A stretch of 23,045 nucleotides of DNA from positions 1 to 23,045 of the forward strand of contig JAVKFF010000245.1 of NCBI GenBank assembly GCA_040226215.1. Direction: 5' to 3'. Shown here piece after piece: positions 22,840-23,045 of this stretch. Made by a program: the position numbers and the translations under genes. This DNA is from JAVKFF01 sp040226215. GTDB taxonomy: Bacteria; Pseudomonadota; Alphaproteobacteria; DSM-16000; Inquilinaceae. Below the pieces are notes generated by a model, which ran no database searches, was not told the origin of the DNA, and saw nothing but the letters and a program-made list of their open reading frames with translations. Every line of letters starts with the position of its first letter. Within the stretch, counting starts at the first letter, position 1.

Positions 22840-23045
22840 GACCAATTCGGCTTCCAACTCCTTGTTATCATTGTCATTCCCGCGAAAGCGGGAATCCAGA
22901 CCGGCGGTGCGTGTCGCGTGGCCGGCCTGGATCGCCGATCGAGTCTGGGATGATATCGGTGGGGGCGCGAAGACAGGCGGCCGGTCTGGATTCCCGCTTT
23001 CGCGGGAATGACAATGATAACAAGGAGTTGGAAGCCGAATTGGTC
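22840..23045. repeat. 66-bp perfect inverted repeat with family A core
   Basis: Positions 22840-22905 are the exact reverse complement of 22980-23045, with a 74-bp spacer. Each arm includes the family A hairpin around GCGAAAGC and about 35 bp of flanking sequence beginning GACCAATTCGGCTTCC. The spacer holds a degraded second family A hairpin. The right arm reaches the window edge, so the repeat may be longer. It lies 20 bp downstream of tRNA-Leu, and no gene is visible from 22820 to the end. Confidence 0.9.

Overview
The window is a GC-rich bacterial chromosome segment, most likely from an alphaproteobacterium. The evidence is a purS/purC/purQ cluster next to a zeta-type F1-ATPase inhibitor (DUF1476) gene, a monofunctional phenylalanine hydroxylase divergent from an AsnC-type regulator, and dispersed hairpin repeats built on a GCGAAAGC core. 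The exact order cannot be fixed from the sequence.

Layout. Positions 249-6961 hold a de novo purine block on the minus strand (purB, purC, purS, purQ). It is interrupted by an AlkA-like glycosylase, a ribosome-hibernation/cold-shock fusion protein, a divergent DUF1476 gene and an unknown secreted protein. A DUF188 gene (7282-7746, minus) is followed by a solitary 1209-residue MmeI-like restriction-modification enzyme (7917-11546, plus). Next come an SDR resembling dihydropteridine reductase and phhA (both minus), with an Lrp/AsnC regulator divergent from phhA: a plausible phenylalanine-catabolism and pterin-recycling locus. A tandem repeat array (14272-14726) separates it from radC, map and sfsA (minus). 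An AT-richer promoter region then leads into a two-gene plus-strand operon (17494-21731). The window ends with a molybdopterin-binding/CinA-like gene, tRNA-Leu(UAA) and a 66-bp perfect inverted repeat touching the right edge.

The strongest candidate for an unusual system is the operon at 17494-21731. The first gene encodes a TPR plus outer-membrane beta-barrel protein of the Slam/DUF560 type (type XI secretion). The second encodes a 926-residue exported protein with an N-terminal FecR domain, a large uncharacterised middle and a C-terminus that looks like the TbpB-type beta-barrel used as a Slam recognition handle. I infer a translocator and its dedicated, non-lipidated FecR-domain cargo.

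Two repeat families dominate the intergenic DNA. Family A is a double hairpin: a GCGAAAGC-type hairpin, about 30 bp of linker, then a second hairpin of the TCCCCGA/TCGGGGA type. Family B has termini like CCGGTCCCGG and GGGACGACG, and pairs head to head into MITE-like elements at 4231-4350 and 7092-7244. A and B occur side by side at four of six repeat loci.
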